Below are positions 10,132 to 20,927 of a stretch of DNA of 64,000 nucleotides, one piece after another. The notes under the pieces are model-generated. The model was not told the DNA's origin and did not search any database. It saw only the letters and a list, made by a program, of their open reading frames with translations. Origin of the DNA: Ustilago trichophora (lineage: Eukaryota; Basidiomycota; Ustilaginomycetes; Ustilaginales; Ustilaginaceae); the NCBI GenBank assembly GCA_900323505.1, contig OOIN01000013.1:186001-250000 (forward strand), read 5' to 3'. Position 1 is the stretch's first letter. Each line of letters begins with the position of its first letter. The translations under genes were made by a program, and so were the position numbers.

Positions 10132-12108
10132 ATGATGGCAGCCTTCAGCACCACAGACGAAGCGGTCCTCACCGCGCCACTCGAGCTCAACCCCCTCGCA
10201 CAATCCGCCACCGCCTCTTCCTCAGGTCGCTCCATTTACTATGTCTATGACATTCTCTCCACAGCCGCCAAGATCCACAACGGCCGTTTCAAGCGCATAG
10301 CCCTGCAATTCCCCGATGAAGCACTCGTAGACTCTGTACCCGTATACTGGGCTCTCAAGAAGGAAGTCCGTACCTCAACTCTACCTCGCAAGCAGCTTCT
10401 GCATCTTCCACCTCGACCGCTGCTCAGCCCGAATTCTACATTCTCGCCGATACCAGCTACGGAGGATGCTGTGTGGATGAGGTAGCGGCCAAGCATGTGG
10501 ATGCAGATCTGGTGGTACACTATGGCCACGCCTGTCTATCTGCCACTGCGAGGCTGCCGGTGATCTACGTCTTCACCAAGCAACCGCTGGCGGATGTGCA
10601 GGCAGCAGCGGTGGGGCTAGCTGAGAAGGCGAAGGAACATATCTGCAATAGCGAGACGGACGATATCAAGGCGCTGGTACTGACCTACGATGTTTCGTGG
10701 GATCATGTGGTGGATGAGATCTTCCAGGCGACAAAACAGGCGTTGACAGAGCACGGTGTGAATCTCCCGCTGGTCAGAACTTATGTCGACTCCAGGAGGA
10801 ACTTTGAAGAGAAGCTGGTCAATGGCAAGACAGCTGCATCTGAGGAGCCTGCACAGACAGGATGCTGTGGTGAATCTGGCAATGGATGCGGCAGCCAAGA
10901 ACAGCGGCAACATCTTCTTGCTGCGGTGGAGGAGGATCCTCTTCTTGCGCCAAAGCCACATCGACAACCGCAACAACCCTCCCACCAACCACAACAATAG
11001 CCACCATCACCAACGACATCGCCTCCGAACGAGCTTCACAACCACTCGGTTCATCACGCACCGTCACCTTACCCTCCAACATCACCTTCTCCCAATGCGC
11101 CTATCTCTACCTTGGCCCGGAATCGCTCGCCCTGACCAACCTCCTACTTACACTTGGCGCCTCCACCCCGCTCATCTCGTACAACCCTCTCACCTCACTC
11201 TCCCGCATCGAAACGGGCTCCACCAATCGACTCCTCATGAAGCGCTACGCCTCGGTCCTCAAAGCCCGCGATGCTTCCGGTAGTCGGACTCCTCGTGGCA
11301 CCCTAGGCGTACACTCCTACCTACCCCTTCTCAAGTACCTCCGCAATCTCTTAACCGGTAGAAAGAGTGGGCGAAAAGTCTACACCATCTCTGTAGGCAA
11401 ATTGAATCCGGCCAAGTTGGCCAATTTCCAAGAGATCGACGTATTCGTCTTGTAGCCTGTCCCGAGAATACGCTCGTGGATAGCAAGGAGTTTTACAAGC
11501 CCATTGTGACGCCTTTTGAGATGGAGCTTGCAGTCAAGGCAGCAGAGAGGCAGGAGAGGGGAGGAAGGGGTGAATTGGAGTGGTAAATACGTATTGGACT
11601 TGGAGCGACTCGTTCCGGCAGAATTCCAGGATGCAGCTGGTCACGAGGACCTGTTAGAAAGGATGGACGGGCTCAAGGTCGACATTGATGATCCGAGTGG
11701 AAATGCTGATAGACTGCCCGAGGGAAGAAGAGGAAGGGAAAGTGACGACGATGACAGCCTCATTTCTCCCTCATCAGCGGAACCTACGTCCACAGGCGCA
11801 AGTTCAACTCCAACCCTCAGTCGCACCTTCCCATGCACTTGCCCCAACCTCGACCTCAACCTCACTCCAACTCTCTTCCACCAACACCACCACACAGGCC
11901 ACCAACGAGGACCAAGTCGTTGTGCGAAACGCCACAACAGGCGAATTGACAACCGTGTTGGAAACCGCATCGATCGCACACCTCAACAAACGCGGTTGGA
12001 AAGGTCTAGAACAACGATTGGCTTGGACGAACCGAGCATCTCGAAGAAGGCAGAGAAGGCATTGCAAAAGGCTACAAGGATGCCGGTGGTCAAGGTGACA
12101 TTATGTAA
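10132..12108 (+). CDS. DPH2: Diphthamide biosynthesis protein 2 (frameshifted)
   Basis: Conserved DPH2 sequence runs through this span but switches frame several times. Dph2 partners Dph1 in the radical 3-amino-3-carboxypropyl transfer that starts diphthamide synthesis on eEF2. Visible blocks are [20 protein letters not shown], then [20 protein letters not shown] and [10 protein letters not shown], then [13 protein letters not shown], and [10 protein letters not shown] joined to [18 protein letters not shown] and [14 protein letters not shown]. The end reads [19 protein letters not shown] before TAA at 12106. Breaks lie near 10364 (an A missing), about 10900, 11452 (a G missing, giving a false TAG), about 11560 and about 11770. 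Two ATGs (10132 and 10135) are possible. Homology on both sides of each break argues for sequence errors rather than introns. Confidence 0.87.
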
Positions 12109-12429
12109 ACTTATCCAGAATACCGACTCTGGAGAGGAAGAAAACGCATCTTATTTGAACCACATCGAGATTCTGGATACGCTGTACGATTCAGAGACAG
12201 TACGATGCAAGACTCTTTCCTAGCTTGAACGAATGTGAACCATCGACTCATCGTTGAAACGACCCTTCCAGACGACTTGCCTTGACTGTCTCAGAGCGTA
12301 CTCACTTGGAAGACCAACGCACGACAAGCTAGAGGTTCAGGTGACAAAAGAGAATGGCATTACAGAAACAAAAGATCGTGAAAGAAGTTCTACCAAACGA
12401 CCAAACAAGTGCAAGTGAACCTAGTGCAT

Positions 12430-13615
12430 CTAGAGCTTTCCTGCGTCACCACCTTCGAGCAGGCCACGAGCAACCATGAAGCACCAGCAGCGACACCACC
12501 GACTGCGAGGGTTGAGACGGCACCGTAGGCGTAACCTTGAATCCACCCTCTCCACCGGTGACCGCTGCTTGACGACACCAAAAATGAGCAAGATGACACC
12601 AGTGATGATGACCGAGAGCATCAACGCCCTACTAGCGTCGCTGACAAACATGTAGGGAGGAGGGGGATGATGCCGCCGATAAAGTAGCTGAGGCCGATGG
12701 TGAGTGCAGAAATGTAGAGACGCGAAGTGCTGACTGGCTCGAGACCTTCTCCGAGCTTGAGGATGAAAGGAGTGAGACCGGCCTGGTCAAGATCTTGTCT
12801 GCGAGCAGTTGCTGAGATTCTTCGTCGCCAACAGTACGTTGTGTGCGGGACGGAAGAAGAGGGAAGAGGGGACGGGGATAAAGCCAAAGATCTTGCGTCG
12901 GAGGAGTGGGAAGCACGCTGCTGCTGAATTGCTGCGACTGCTCGGCCTGTCGACGAGCCTGCTCCTTTGCAGTGAGCTCTGCGGCGATCTGTGCTGAAGT
13001 GTCGGGAGCGATGCCGTAACCTTAGAATGTCGTGCACTTGACGCTGAACCTCGGTGCCGCAAGATCGCTCTACACGTGTTGGGTGGATTTTGGTTGAACG
13101 CAAAGTGGCTACTCGGCTTGAGCGGAGAGGAATCCACCGATACCCATCGAGATGGCACCGGAAACGAGCTCTGCGAGACCAGCAACCACGACGAGCTTGG
13201 TCGAACCAGTGAAGAGAGACCGGCAGTCAAAGCAAAACGGAACAGTGAGACCATCGCTAAGACCGACGATGCAGTCACGTGCAAAGTCGGGGTCGATCAA
13301 GGTACGCTCGTCGGGGCAACGACGTCTCGGCAGCAGACAAAGGAGGATCTGCTGCTGTGCTTCGGAGAAGGGCACTCGTGGGTTGCGCTGAGGGTTGAGG
13401 TGGAGGAGGAAGCGGCGCCGTTGGATTCTTGCGAAGCAGCTTGGTAGTTGCGTTGGCAGGGGTGGTAGACCAGAGGAGAGGGTAGACTCGGACTTCGGGT
13501 TCTTGGAAGCAAGCTTGACGGAAGGCTTTGGAGGAGGAGCCAGCGGCGCAGGAGCAGTTGGCACAGCCGCCGCTACCAGCAGCAGCGCCAGATTTCTTGG
13601 ATGAGAGCAAGCCAT
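12430..13615 (-). CDS. CCC1: Vacuolar iron/manganese transporter CCC1/VIT family (frameshifted)
   Basis: Fragments in different frames together give a CCC1/VIT1 transporter, which loads Fe2+ (and Mn2+) into the vacuole. Signatures are ARDCIVGLSDGLTVPF, FALTAGLSSL and VVVAGLAELVSGAISMGIGG for the first helices, then SRLYISALTIGLSYFIGGII and MLSVIITGVILLIFGVVKQR, and GAVSTLAVGGVAAGAS near the end. A loop rich in Glu and Gln between helices 2 and 3 matches the cytosolic metal-binding domain. The last residues read VARGLLEGGDAGKL. At least four frame changes occur. The start at the ATG at 13615 is provisional because the N-terminus is disordered and may itself contain a frame change. It converges with DPH2. 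Confidence 0.85.
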
Positions 13616-14146
13616 CGTGTATATGAGAGGACAAGATGAGGGAATAGATGACGATGGGGGTTGGAGAGGAAAGGAGGTGGAGATGCGTTTATATATCTAG
13701 TGCAGAGTGGGTTGAGCGCATTTGACGGCAAAAAAATAAAAGAAGCAAACCCTTTGCGTGGAGCGGAAGTGAAATGGCATCCAACACGCAACTTCTAGAT
13801 CCTTAACTACAGGACGGTTGCAATTGGCACCTGCTTCTAGCGAAAGGAACCAATGATATGCATCGCATTACCACCATCCATGCACCCGCCCACTGCTATC
13901 ACTTGAGAAAGGAAACACAAACACACACATCTCGAGACAATTCTGAAATAGCATTCGCTTGATTGGTCTCGGGCGAGCATCCTCGGCCAACCGATCGACG
14001 CCCTGACATTTGTGTTCAGTGCTATGTGATCATGCTAGTGTGTAATGACTCTTGATGAAGCCGAATCTTCAACAGCGCTCGCTTGCATGGATGTCACATC
14101 ACCGGCGGCTGTGCGAGAAAGAGTCTGCCGAACTTCCAGAGCACGC

Positions 14147-14166
14147 TTTTTTTTTTTTTTTTTTTT
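14147..14166 (+). repeat. Poly-T tract (20 T)
   Basis: A run of 20 T in the CCC1/MRC1 intergenic region, just left of the GATA pair. It could act as a nucleosome-excluding promoter element. Confidence 0.85.
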
Positions 14167-14178
14167 AGCCGAATGAGC

Positions 14179-14193
14179 TTTATCTCTGATAAA
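14179..14193. promoter_or_regulatory. Inverted pair of WGATAA sites
   Basis: TTTATC and GATAAA face each other across three bases. They contain AGATAA on the minus strand (14180-14185) and TGATAA on the plus strand (14187-14192). WGATAA is the known recognition sequence of the iron-responsive GATA repressors of fungi (Urbs1 in Ustilago maydis). The location about 570 bases upstream of the CCC1 iron transporter makes a regulatory role plausible; that is inference. Confidence 0.45.
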
Positions 14194-14817
14194 AGAATGC
14201 GAGACGAGCAACAGACAGCCAATCAGAATTGCGCTATTTCCAATCACAGTCTATGTCTATCTTCACAATTGGCTTCGGCCTAACACTACCGTCTATATTG
14301 GTCTAACACTTGAATCGGAAAATTCAGGAAGCGTGTTGAATACGCGCCGACGCGTTAAGGATAAAATGGACCGCACAAGGGTCCGCCGCCGCCGCCTTTG
14401 ATTTCGCACTCCACTTTTTCGTGTCTGGGTGTGTGTGTGTGTGTCTCTCTGGAGCTGACTTAGCGTAACTTAGCCAGAAGTACAGTACGCCAGACAAGCC
14501 GCGTTCCAGACGCTACTCTTCTGCTCTCTCTCTCCTCTCTCTCTCTGATCTGCTTCCAACACGAACGATCAGCTTCTTGCGCTCGCAAATACATCACCGC
14601 TTGCATCTCGCTACCATCGGAACGGCCGACCATCTCTTTCTCTCTCTCTCTCTTTCTTCTTCGGATCTGCCCGAACGAACTCGCTCACACTCACACGGTA
14701 GCATTCCTCTCATCGGAACCAGTCCGACAGCAACAGACACATATGATCTGAGCGTCAATAACCATCAACAAACTCTTTCTTCGTGACTTCTGCCCTCACG
14801 ACACAGCCACAGCCATA

Positions 14818-17800
14818 ATGCAAGTTGAGCCAGCCAACTTTGCTCATCTTCTCCGCTCTCGTCGCTCGTTTCTTCGTCCAATCCTCATCCAACAGCCGCC
14901 AGCATCGGCTGCTCCTAAAAACCAAACTTACATACTCGCGCAAGCCGATCGCAACTACAGAGACAGAACCTCCTCTTCCAGCCTGCCTCACCGACCGACG
15001 ACGTCTTTGATCTCCCATGCGTTCCTACGCTCGCAACGCCGCTTCCCCAGTCCCTCATTCGGCCCACCAGATGCCAACAATGCCATCATCACTGCCGACG
15101 TGTCTCCTGCCACCACGGCTCACGCCGCCAACTCGGCCATCAAGCCTGGCCCTCGTCCTCTTTCGTCGCGTCGACTCTCAACCATCCAACACTCCGACAA
15201 CGACGATGACGACCATCAACACACCTCGGCCGACTCGCCCGCGCCAATCGTACAAAAAGTTCCAGTTTGGCATGGCCAAAGCCATTTTGACTCGGATTCG
15301 GATAACGAGACCATGCTACCTTCAAACCAATAAGAGGCTACTAAGAGGACGACGACGCCGTCATCGCGCGCATTCGTGCTCAAGCTGCACGCGACGCCGA
15401 CTCGGATCCTTTCACCGGCTCTTGTCTTCTGTCCGCCATCCAGCTCTCAGGCACAGGCCTCTTTGCAGCAAACTCGCTGGACTCCAGTGACGAAGCTATG
15501 GCAGATGACGATCAAGACATTACCATCACCCGTCGACGCGGAGCAAAGATCTCGGCATGCGTGGCAAAGGTGGTCCATCAAAGCGTTCCAAATTCTCTTC
15601 TTCCTCTTCGGACAGCGAGGAAACGCCCCATCCGACCTGGACGACGATCAAATCCAATCCCGCAAGTCGCGTGCTTTCAAGCTCATCAGTTCTTCCTCTT
15701 CTACACCTACGACGGCAATCAAGTCGAGGCTGCTCCGTCCACCTCCAATGCAGCGCTATCGCGACGCGAAAAGATGGAAGCGCTTGCTGCAAGGGCAAGA
15801 AAGGCTCACGGCGAAACACAAGCACAACAACGCCGAGACGGATCCTCTCATGGATGCCTTCTTTGGTGGAGGCAGCCCCGGCAGGATTCCATCTCGCTCT
15901 CCTCCCTCGACATCCAAGACAGCGACCAAGACGAACACAACGATGCCATGCCTCCTTTATGGCTCCTCAATCAAGCCTGCCAAACCAAGTCCTTAATCGA
16001 AAAAAGCCAAATCCGTTGCAGCTGAAGAGACGTCCTCAGCGACCTCGAGGACGACTTTGATCGCGCCAATCCAAAGGTCCTCCAAGCGCGCTGCTGCTGC
16101 GGTCAAGGAAAGCACCGCCCAAGGTCAAGCCCCTGACCAAAAAGGAGCTCGAGACCATGCACCGCCAAACCGCCGTCTGGCACGCGAAATCGTACGCGAC
16201 TTGCCCCACCCACCACAAGAAGACCATGGCCTAGGCGATCTCTTCAACAAGATCACCGCCAAGGAGAATCTTCGTAACCATGCCAATCAGGCTCTAGTGC
16301 AAACAGCGACGACCTCGCTCCCATCGTCCGATCAGCCCTCGTCCCAATTCCCTCCGGCCAGTCCAAGAGCCAGCATGCATCGATCCCATCGAGTCCGATC
16401 CCATCCCGGAGCGTTCCAGCCCACAATCCAACTATGTAGCAGCCCTGTCGTCCCTGTTCTAGGCAGCAGGAGCGCCAGCTTCGTCTCAATACGAAGCTCC
16501 AGCGAAGCCAAATCTGCAAACCAGTGCCAGTCGCGTCGCCGGTCTAGCCACCAAGCCAGATCAGCATACCAGCTTGGACGATGACGACGATGCCGACCTA
16601 CCGGATCTCGCCGCCATGGTCCAGAAAAGTCGCGACCAGCAACAAGCCGAGAAGGAAGCCGTTCGCAGGCAACAGCAACTTAAAGAAATGAAGCTCGTCT
16701 TCTCGAAAAGTCGCGACAGAAGCAGCCGCCCTCTGAACCAACTATCTCTGCAGACAACGCTCACACAAGAGTGTCGATCTGGCAGCCGAAGACGACGACT
16801 TGCTCATTTACAAGCCAGGCGACATTCTGAGCTCAAAGCACAATCTACCCGCCACCCCTGGCAGAAAGCGACCCACCGACTTGCTCTACCGTGAAATCGG
16901 CATTCCACTGGCAAGACTCCCCCGGTCGCAAGTCCTACTCGGCACCGACGCCAAGGCTCTCCCAACGCCGCACCGCACAACACGAAACCAGAGAATGCAG
17001 AGACCAAGACGAACTTGTCGTGACCGACAGCCACTGCGAAGCGCAGGCAAAGGCTCTTTATTGCTTCTGACCAGCAGCAGGTCACCTCCCGTCACGCAAC
17101 CACATCCAGCTTCACACAGGCTCGAAGCGAGAACTCCACGCATCCTTCAAGCACACAGGTGGCGCAGCACGGGTAGGTCCACTCAAGATGACCCAAGCAC
17201 AACTCAACGCCACCTTGATGCGCAAGATGCAGACTCAGAGTCTCAAAGCTCGATCCCAGAAGGATGGCAAGGATGCAAGTGCCAAAGCTCGACTGGCTCG
17301 ATGTCGACAAGCATGGCCGTCTGCTGCCCCGATGTCAAAGATATGCTCGAGCGCCTCAAGGCAACGTCAGAAGTGGCGGACAAGATCGGGGCCGCGATCA
17401 GGACGCAATGAGGACGAGGACGACCCGGACTTTATCATGCCCGTGCACGCGATGCCGAGTCCGTCATTGGTAGCGATGTCGATATGGGTGCGAGCGAGTC
17501 CGAAGCTGCCGACGACGGGATGACTTGATCGACATGGGCAGTGCAGATGAGGATGAGGAAACCAAGACGTCCTGGAAGCCACTGGCATTAGGGACACGAT
17601 TGAAGAAGGATACGGGAGCATGACAGCGAAAAAGAGAATGCTCCGCCGGCGAGCCAGCAGAGCCTCCGTTCGAACGCCTCTCCAGCCTCAGCCGAAGCCT
17701 GCTCCCAGTCGCGCAGTCCTGGATGATGATGAGGATGAGTTGCCTGTCCTCGTGCCAACGTCGCAGAGGTAGGCGCAGTGCCCTCGCGACGACGAAGGTG

Positions 17801-20560
17801 ACGATGAAGCTGAAGAGATCCGCTTCAACCAGGTCCTTTCGAGCGCAGTCGCGGCAACACTCACTCGGACGAAGTTGGCAGAGCCAAGCCCGAACTCGTG
17901 TTCCACTTGGAGACATTTCAAGCCATCGATCGATCAGAGCATGCCCTTTCCCGTTCCAACACTTCGTCGCCAGCCATTCAGCACGCCCAACCTCCAGTGC
18001 CGCTGCAACCGCCGCAGGACCCTCTTGTCATCCCGCAGTCTGCAGGACACGATGAAGATGAGTCCTTCCGCACCGACGACATTCCGTCACAAGCTGCCGA
18101 CCTGGGACGCTTCTTCGAACCAACCATGCCACCTCCGCCTGCAGCCAAGTCGGCAATGGCCCCATCGCAAGCTCCCAAGTCCTTCTGGGACCAGACTCAG
18201 ACGCAAACGCAAAGCCAGACTCAGGACCCAAGTCAAATGCAGTCTTCTTCTCGACCGCCTCAAGCAAGCAACGCCCCACGTGAATTTGTCCGCGATCCAT
18301 CTGCCAACTCGGCGCTCGGAGCCTTCTTCCAGGACACGCAGCAGGATGAATTGCGAGGTGAGAGCCTCGACATCTTTGAGAACCCCAAGATTGCAGGAGG
18401 CAAGGCACACGGCTTTACTCAATTCTTCTTTGATGGCACACCACCGCCTTCTGCCGACGGTCAAGGAACGCGGGCGGCTCAGCTGGTGGATCAGTGTTTG
18501 GGACGCCTCGACTATGCCACCGCCCAAATCTATCGAGGTCGATGCGTTTGCGGCCTGCGTAGGGCCCAGATGGGTGAAGCCATGGACCTGCTCGATCCTA
18601 CGCCATCTGTCTTGCCCAGCTTTGACGAGAGCCAGGCTGAGCGCGAGGCCTATGCACAAGCGCAGGCAGAAGGCAGAAGGCCACATGTCGCCAGAGAAGA
18701 TGTACATGAACCGAGACGGCTTCTTCACACAGACCAAGCCAAGCCAGCAGATGGGTCTCTGGTCGCAATACGATAGCCAGAGCCAGTCGCAGAGTCAGAA
18801 TGCTGCTGCGGTGAGCCAAGGCGTGTGGCCCAGCCCGGCTGCTCCTCGTGCTTCCATGCGTCGGGCAGTGATGTAAGCAACGTCAGCCACGGTCAGAATG
18901 CTTCAGCTTCGGAGGATGAAGACGACCAGGTGTGCCTGTCCAGCTGAAGCGCCTGCGTCGTGGCGGTGCCACACTTACATGCAGAAGCCCCGAACAAACA
19001 AACGAAGGCGAACACAGCGATGCTGAAAGCGAGATCGACGAAAATGGCCTCCCTCCAGCCAGCCCGAGCCAGACCTCGCAACGCCTTTGATGTTCTGCGT
19101 CAAGGCCTGTCCAGATCGGCGACGACGAGTCTGTCAGCAAGGACAAAAACGCAAGTCTGCTTTCATCGAAGGAGAGGCCGAAGAGTCGGAAGACGAGGAG
19201 CTCGGCGGCCAGAAGCGTGGCGACGGTGGTGGACTCAAAGGGTCTTTGGTGACGACAACGCCAGCAACTCTGGCGAAGACGATGAAGACGATGAGGACGA
19301 CGCCGACGCAGCAGATCTGCAAGAGCTTGTTGACAACGAACGCGAGCTCGACGAAGCTGAGAAGGACGAAATCGCGCGAGCACGCTTTCGCGAGACATGG
19401 AAGCCAAGGATCGGGAAGACTCGAGATTCACCAGAAAGCAGTTCAGGGTGGCTACCGCAACCGTCGCGGTCGAGCTGGGCTGAATGGGATCGATGCTTTC
19501 CTCGATGAGGATGCAGACTTGGAGGACGATCATAGAAAGATTGCCATGATGTCGGCGGCAGCTCCAAGAAGCGTAAGCTGTTGGATGGAACCGAGGATGG
19601 TTTGGATGCTCTGCTGGTCACGAGGAAGCTCAGGCGTTTGTGAAAGCTACGCTGCGACGCATCGAATCGATCACGAGTCGGAAAGTACGACTTTTTAGCG
19701 ATTGCCGAAGCTGAAATGACGATGATGACAGCAGCGAGGATGACAGGACGAAGATGAAGAGAGGAGGAGGCGATGGAGGAGATCGCAATGCAGACGAGTA
19801 GACATGGAAGAGGATGCATTTGGACCGGTCGTGACCAAGCAGCCAAAGAAGATTAGATATGATGATGTGCGGCCGCCATTCGAGAACGTAGGAAGGCAAG
19901 AACCGTGGTGCATTCGATGATGATGAGGAGGAGGAGGATGCAGAGGTTCGCGCAAAGGACAACGGCTGGGACTCTGACGAAGACAACAACGAAGCCCGAC
20001 TCGCCGCTGCCCTGCACGACCGCATCAAGGGGTTTCCACTCGAAACATGGCTTCAAAGCCCACACCGCCGCTGCTCAACAAGCAAGAGGAAAGCACACTT
20101 TGGCGCGCAATACGGCCGCAAAGCACCTCGCACGTCGTCTCCGCCAACATGCCGAATCCATGGACGTAGACACACAAGATACCGCTCCCGATATGGAAGC
20201 CGACGACGACGACGCAAATGGATCCTCATGGCCCGTCTACTGAGCCGTCCATCCCTCGCTATCCACGTCTTACCGCTCTGGATCCTCCATGGCAGTCGAC
20301 ACCTGGAAGATGCAGAACCGGAATGGGGTAACGACGCCAATATTGTCCGCGCTCCCAAACCTACCGCCGCTGGCACCTCGCAGCAGTCCTCCTCTTCGGG
20401 CTCTGGGTCAAGGTTGCTGAAAGCAACCTCTTCGCCATTCGGTGGCGGCGTTGCAAAGTCATCGAAACCAAAGGCTGGAAGTGGAGGCTCGATGTTGCTC
20501 AAACAGGGCATCATGGGTCGGGAGAGCGGATTCTCTTCTTCTTCCTCCTCTTCCAGGTGA
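14818..20560 (+). CDS. MRC1: MRC1/Claspin replication checkpoint mediator (heavily frameshifted)
   Basis: A span of about 5.7 kb on the plus strand is coding in changing frames, with long acidic and Gln/Ser-rich stretches. Claspin/Mrc1 travels with the replisome and carries the S-phase checkpoint signal to the effector kinase. Family-like blocks are KKELETMHRQTA followed by LAREIVRDLPHPP and GDLFNKI; DDDDADLPDLAAMVQKSRDQ; LIYKPGDILSS; KAHGFTQFFFDGT; LDEAEKDEIARARF; and KAVQGGYRNRRGRAGLNGID followed by an acidic segment. The C-terminus reads KQGIMGRESGF with a Ser run. I count at least ten frame changes, the highest density in the window. The ATG at 14818 is the first after a CT-rich leader, but the N-terminal frame is uncertain. 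The identification rests on the conserved blocks, not on one open frame. Confidence 0.72.
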
Positions 20561-20772
20561 AGGCTCGGAGCTGAACCTTCTTGTCAATAGTTACAGTATG
20601 CATCACACCTTGACACTTTTAACCAAGGTACTTTTGTCTAGATTGCGAATGGCATGTTTTGTTCTCTTCCGATGTTTGTGCACGGTATAAGAATGTGTGT
20701 GTGTGTGGATGTGATTAGGGTGGGATGAAAGCTTTACGACGAGATCATTTTTATGGCCTCTATTTTTTTGCC

Positions 20773-20798
20773 TTTTTTTTTTTTTTTTTTTTTTTTTT
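20773..20798 (+). repeat. Poly-T tract (26 T)
   Basis: A run of 26 T about 210 bases after the MRC1 stop, in the convergent space before the methyltransferase-hydrolase fusion gene. Confidence 0.9.
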
Positions 20799-20927
20799 GT
20801 TTCGGGGTGCTGCCACGAGAACCGTGCCACTCCAACAAAGAGAGATTCTTCGACACGCTTCACAACCGCATCATCATTTGTGTATGGCTTAATCTAATCA
20901 CAACACCATCTACTGTACAATTTGAAG

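Larger units (their letters stand above)
13616..14817. promoter_or_regulatory. Divergent CCC1/MRC1 intergenic region
   Basis: About 1.2 kb without a gene between two divergent starts. It holds a T20 tract at 14147-14166, an inverted GATA pair (listed separately), a MluI-cell-cycle-box type hexamer ACGCGT at 14350-14355 about 470 bases before MRC1, a GT dinucleotide run at 14429-14444, and CT-rich runs near 14525-14545 and 14638-14655 that probably belong to the MRC1 leader. A single ACGCGT is expected often by chance, so it carries little weight alone. Confidence 0.6.

Noticed and set aside
14350..14355. ACGCGT as evidence for MBF control of MRC1
   Set aside because: Biologically plausible for a replication gene, but a lone hexamer is expected many times per window and no second copy lies nearby.
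14818..20560. Introns as the explanation for the frame changes in MRC1 and similar genes
   Set aside because: Conserved residues are adjacent on both sides of many breaks, leaving no room for introns, and GT..AG ends are lacking at these points.
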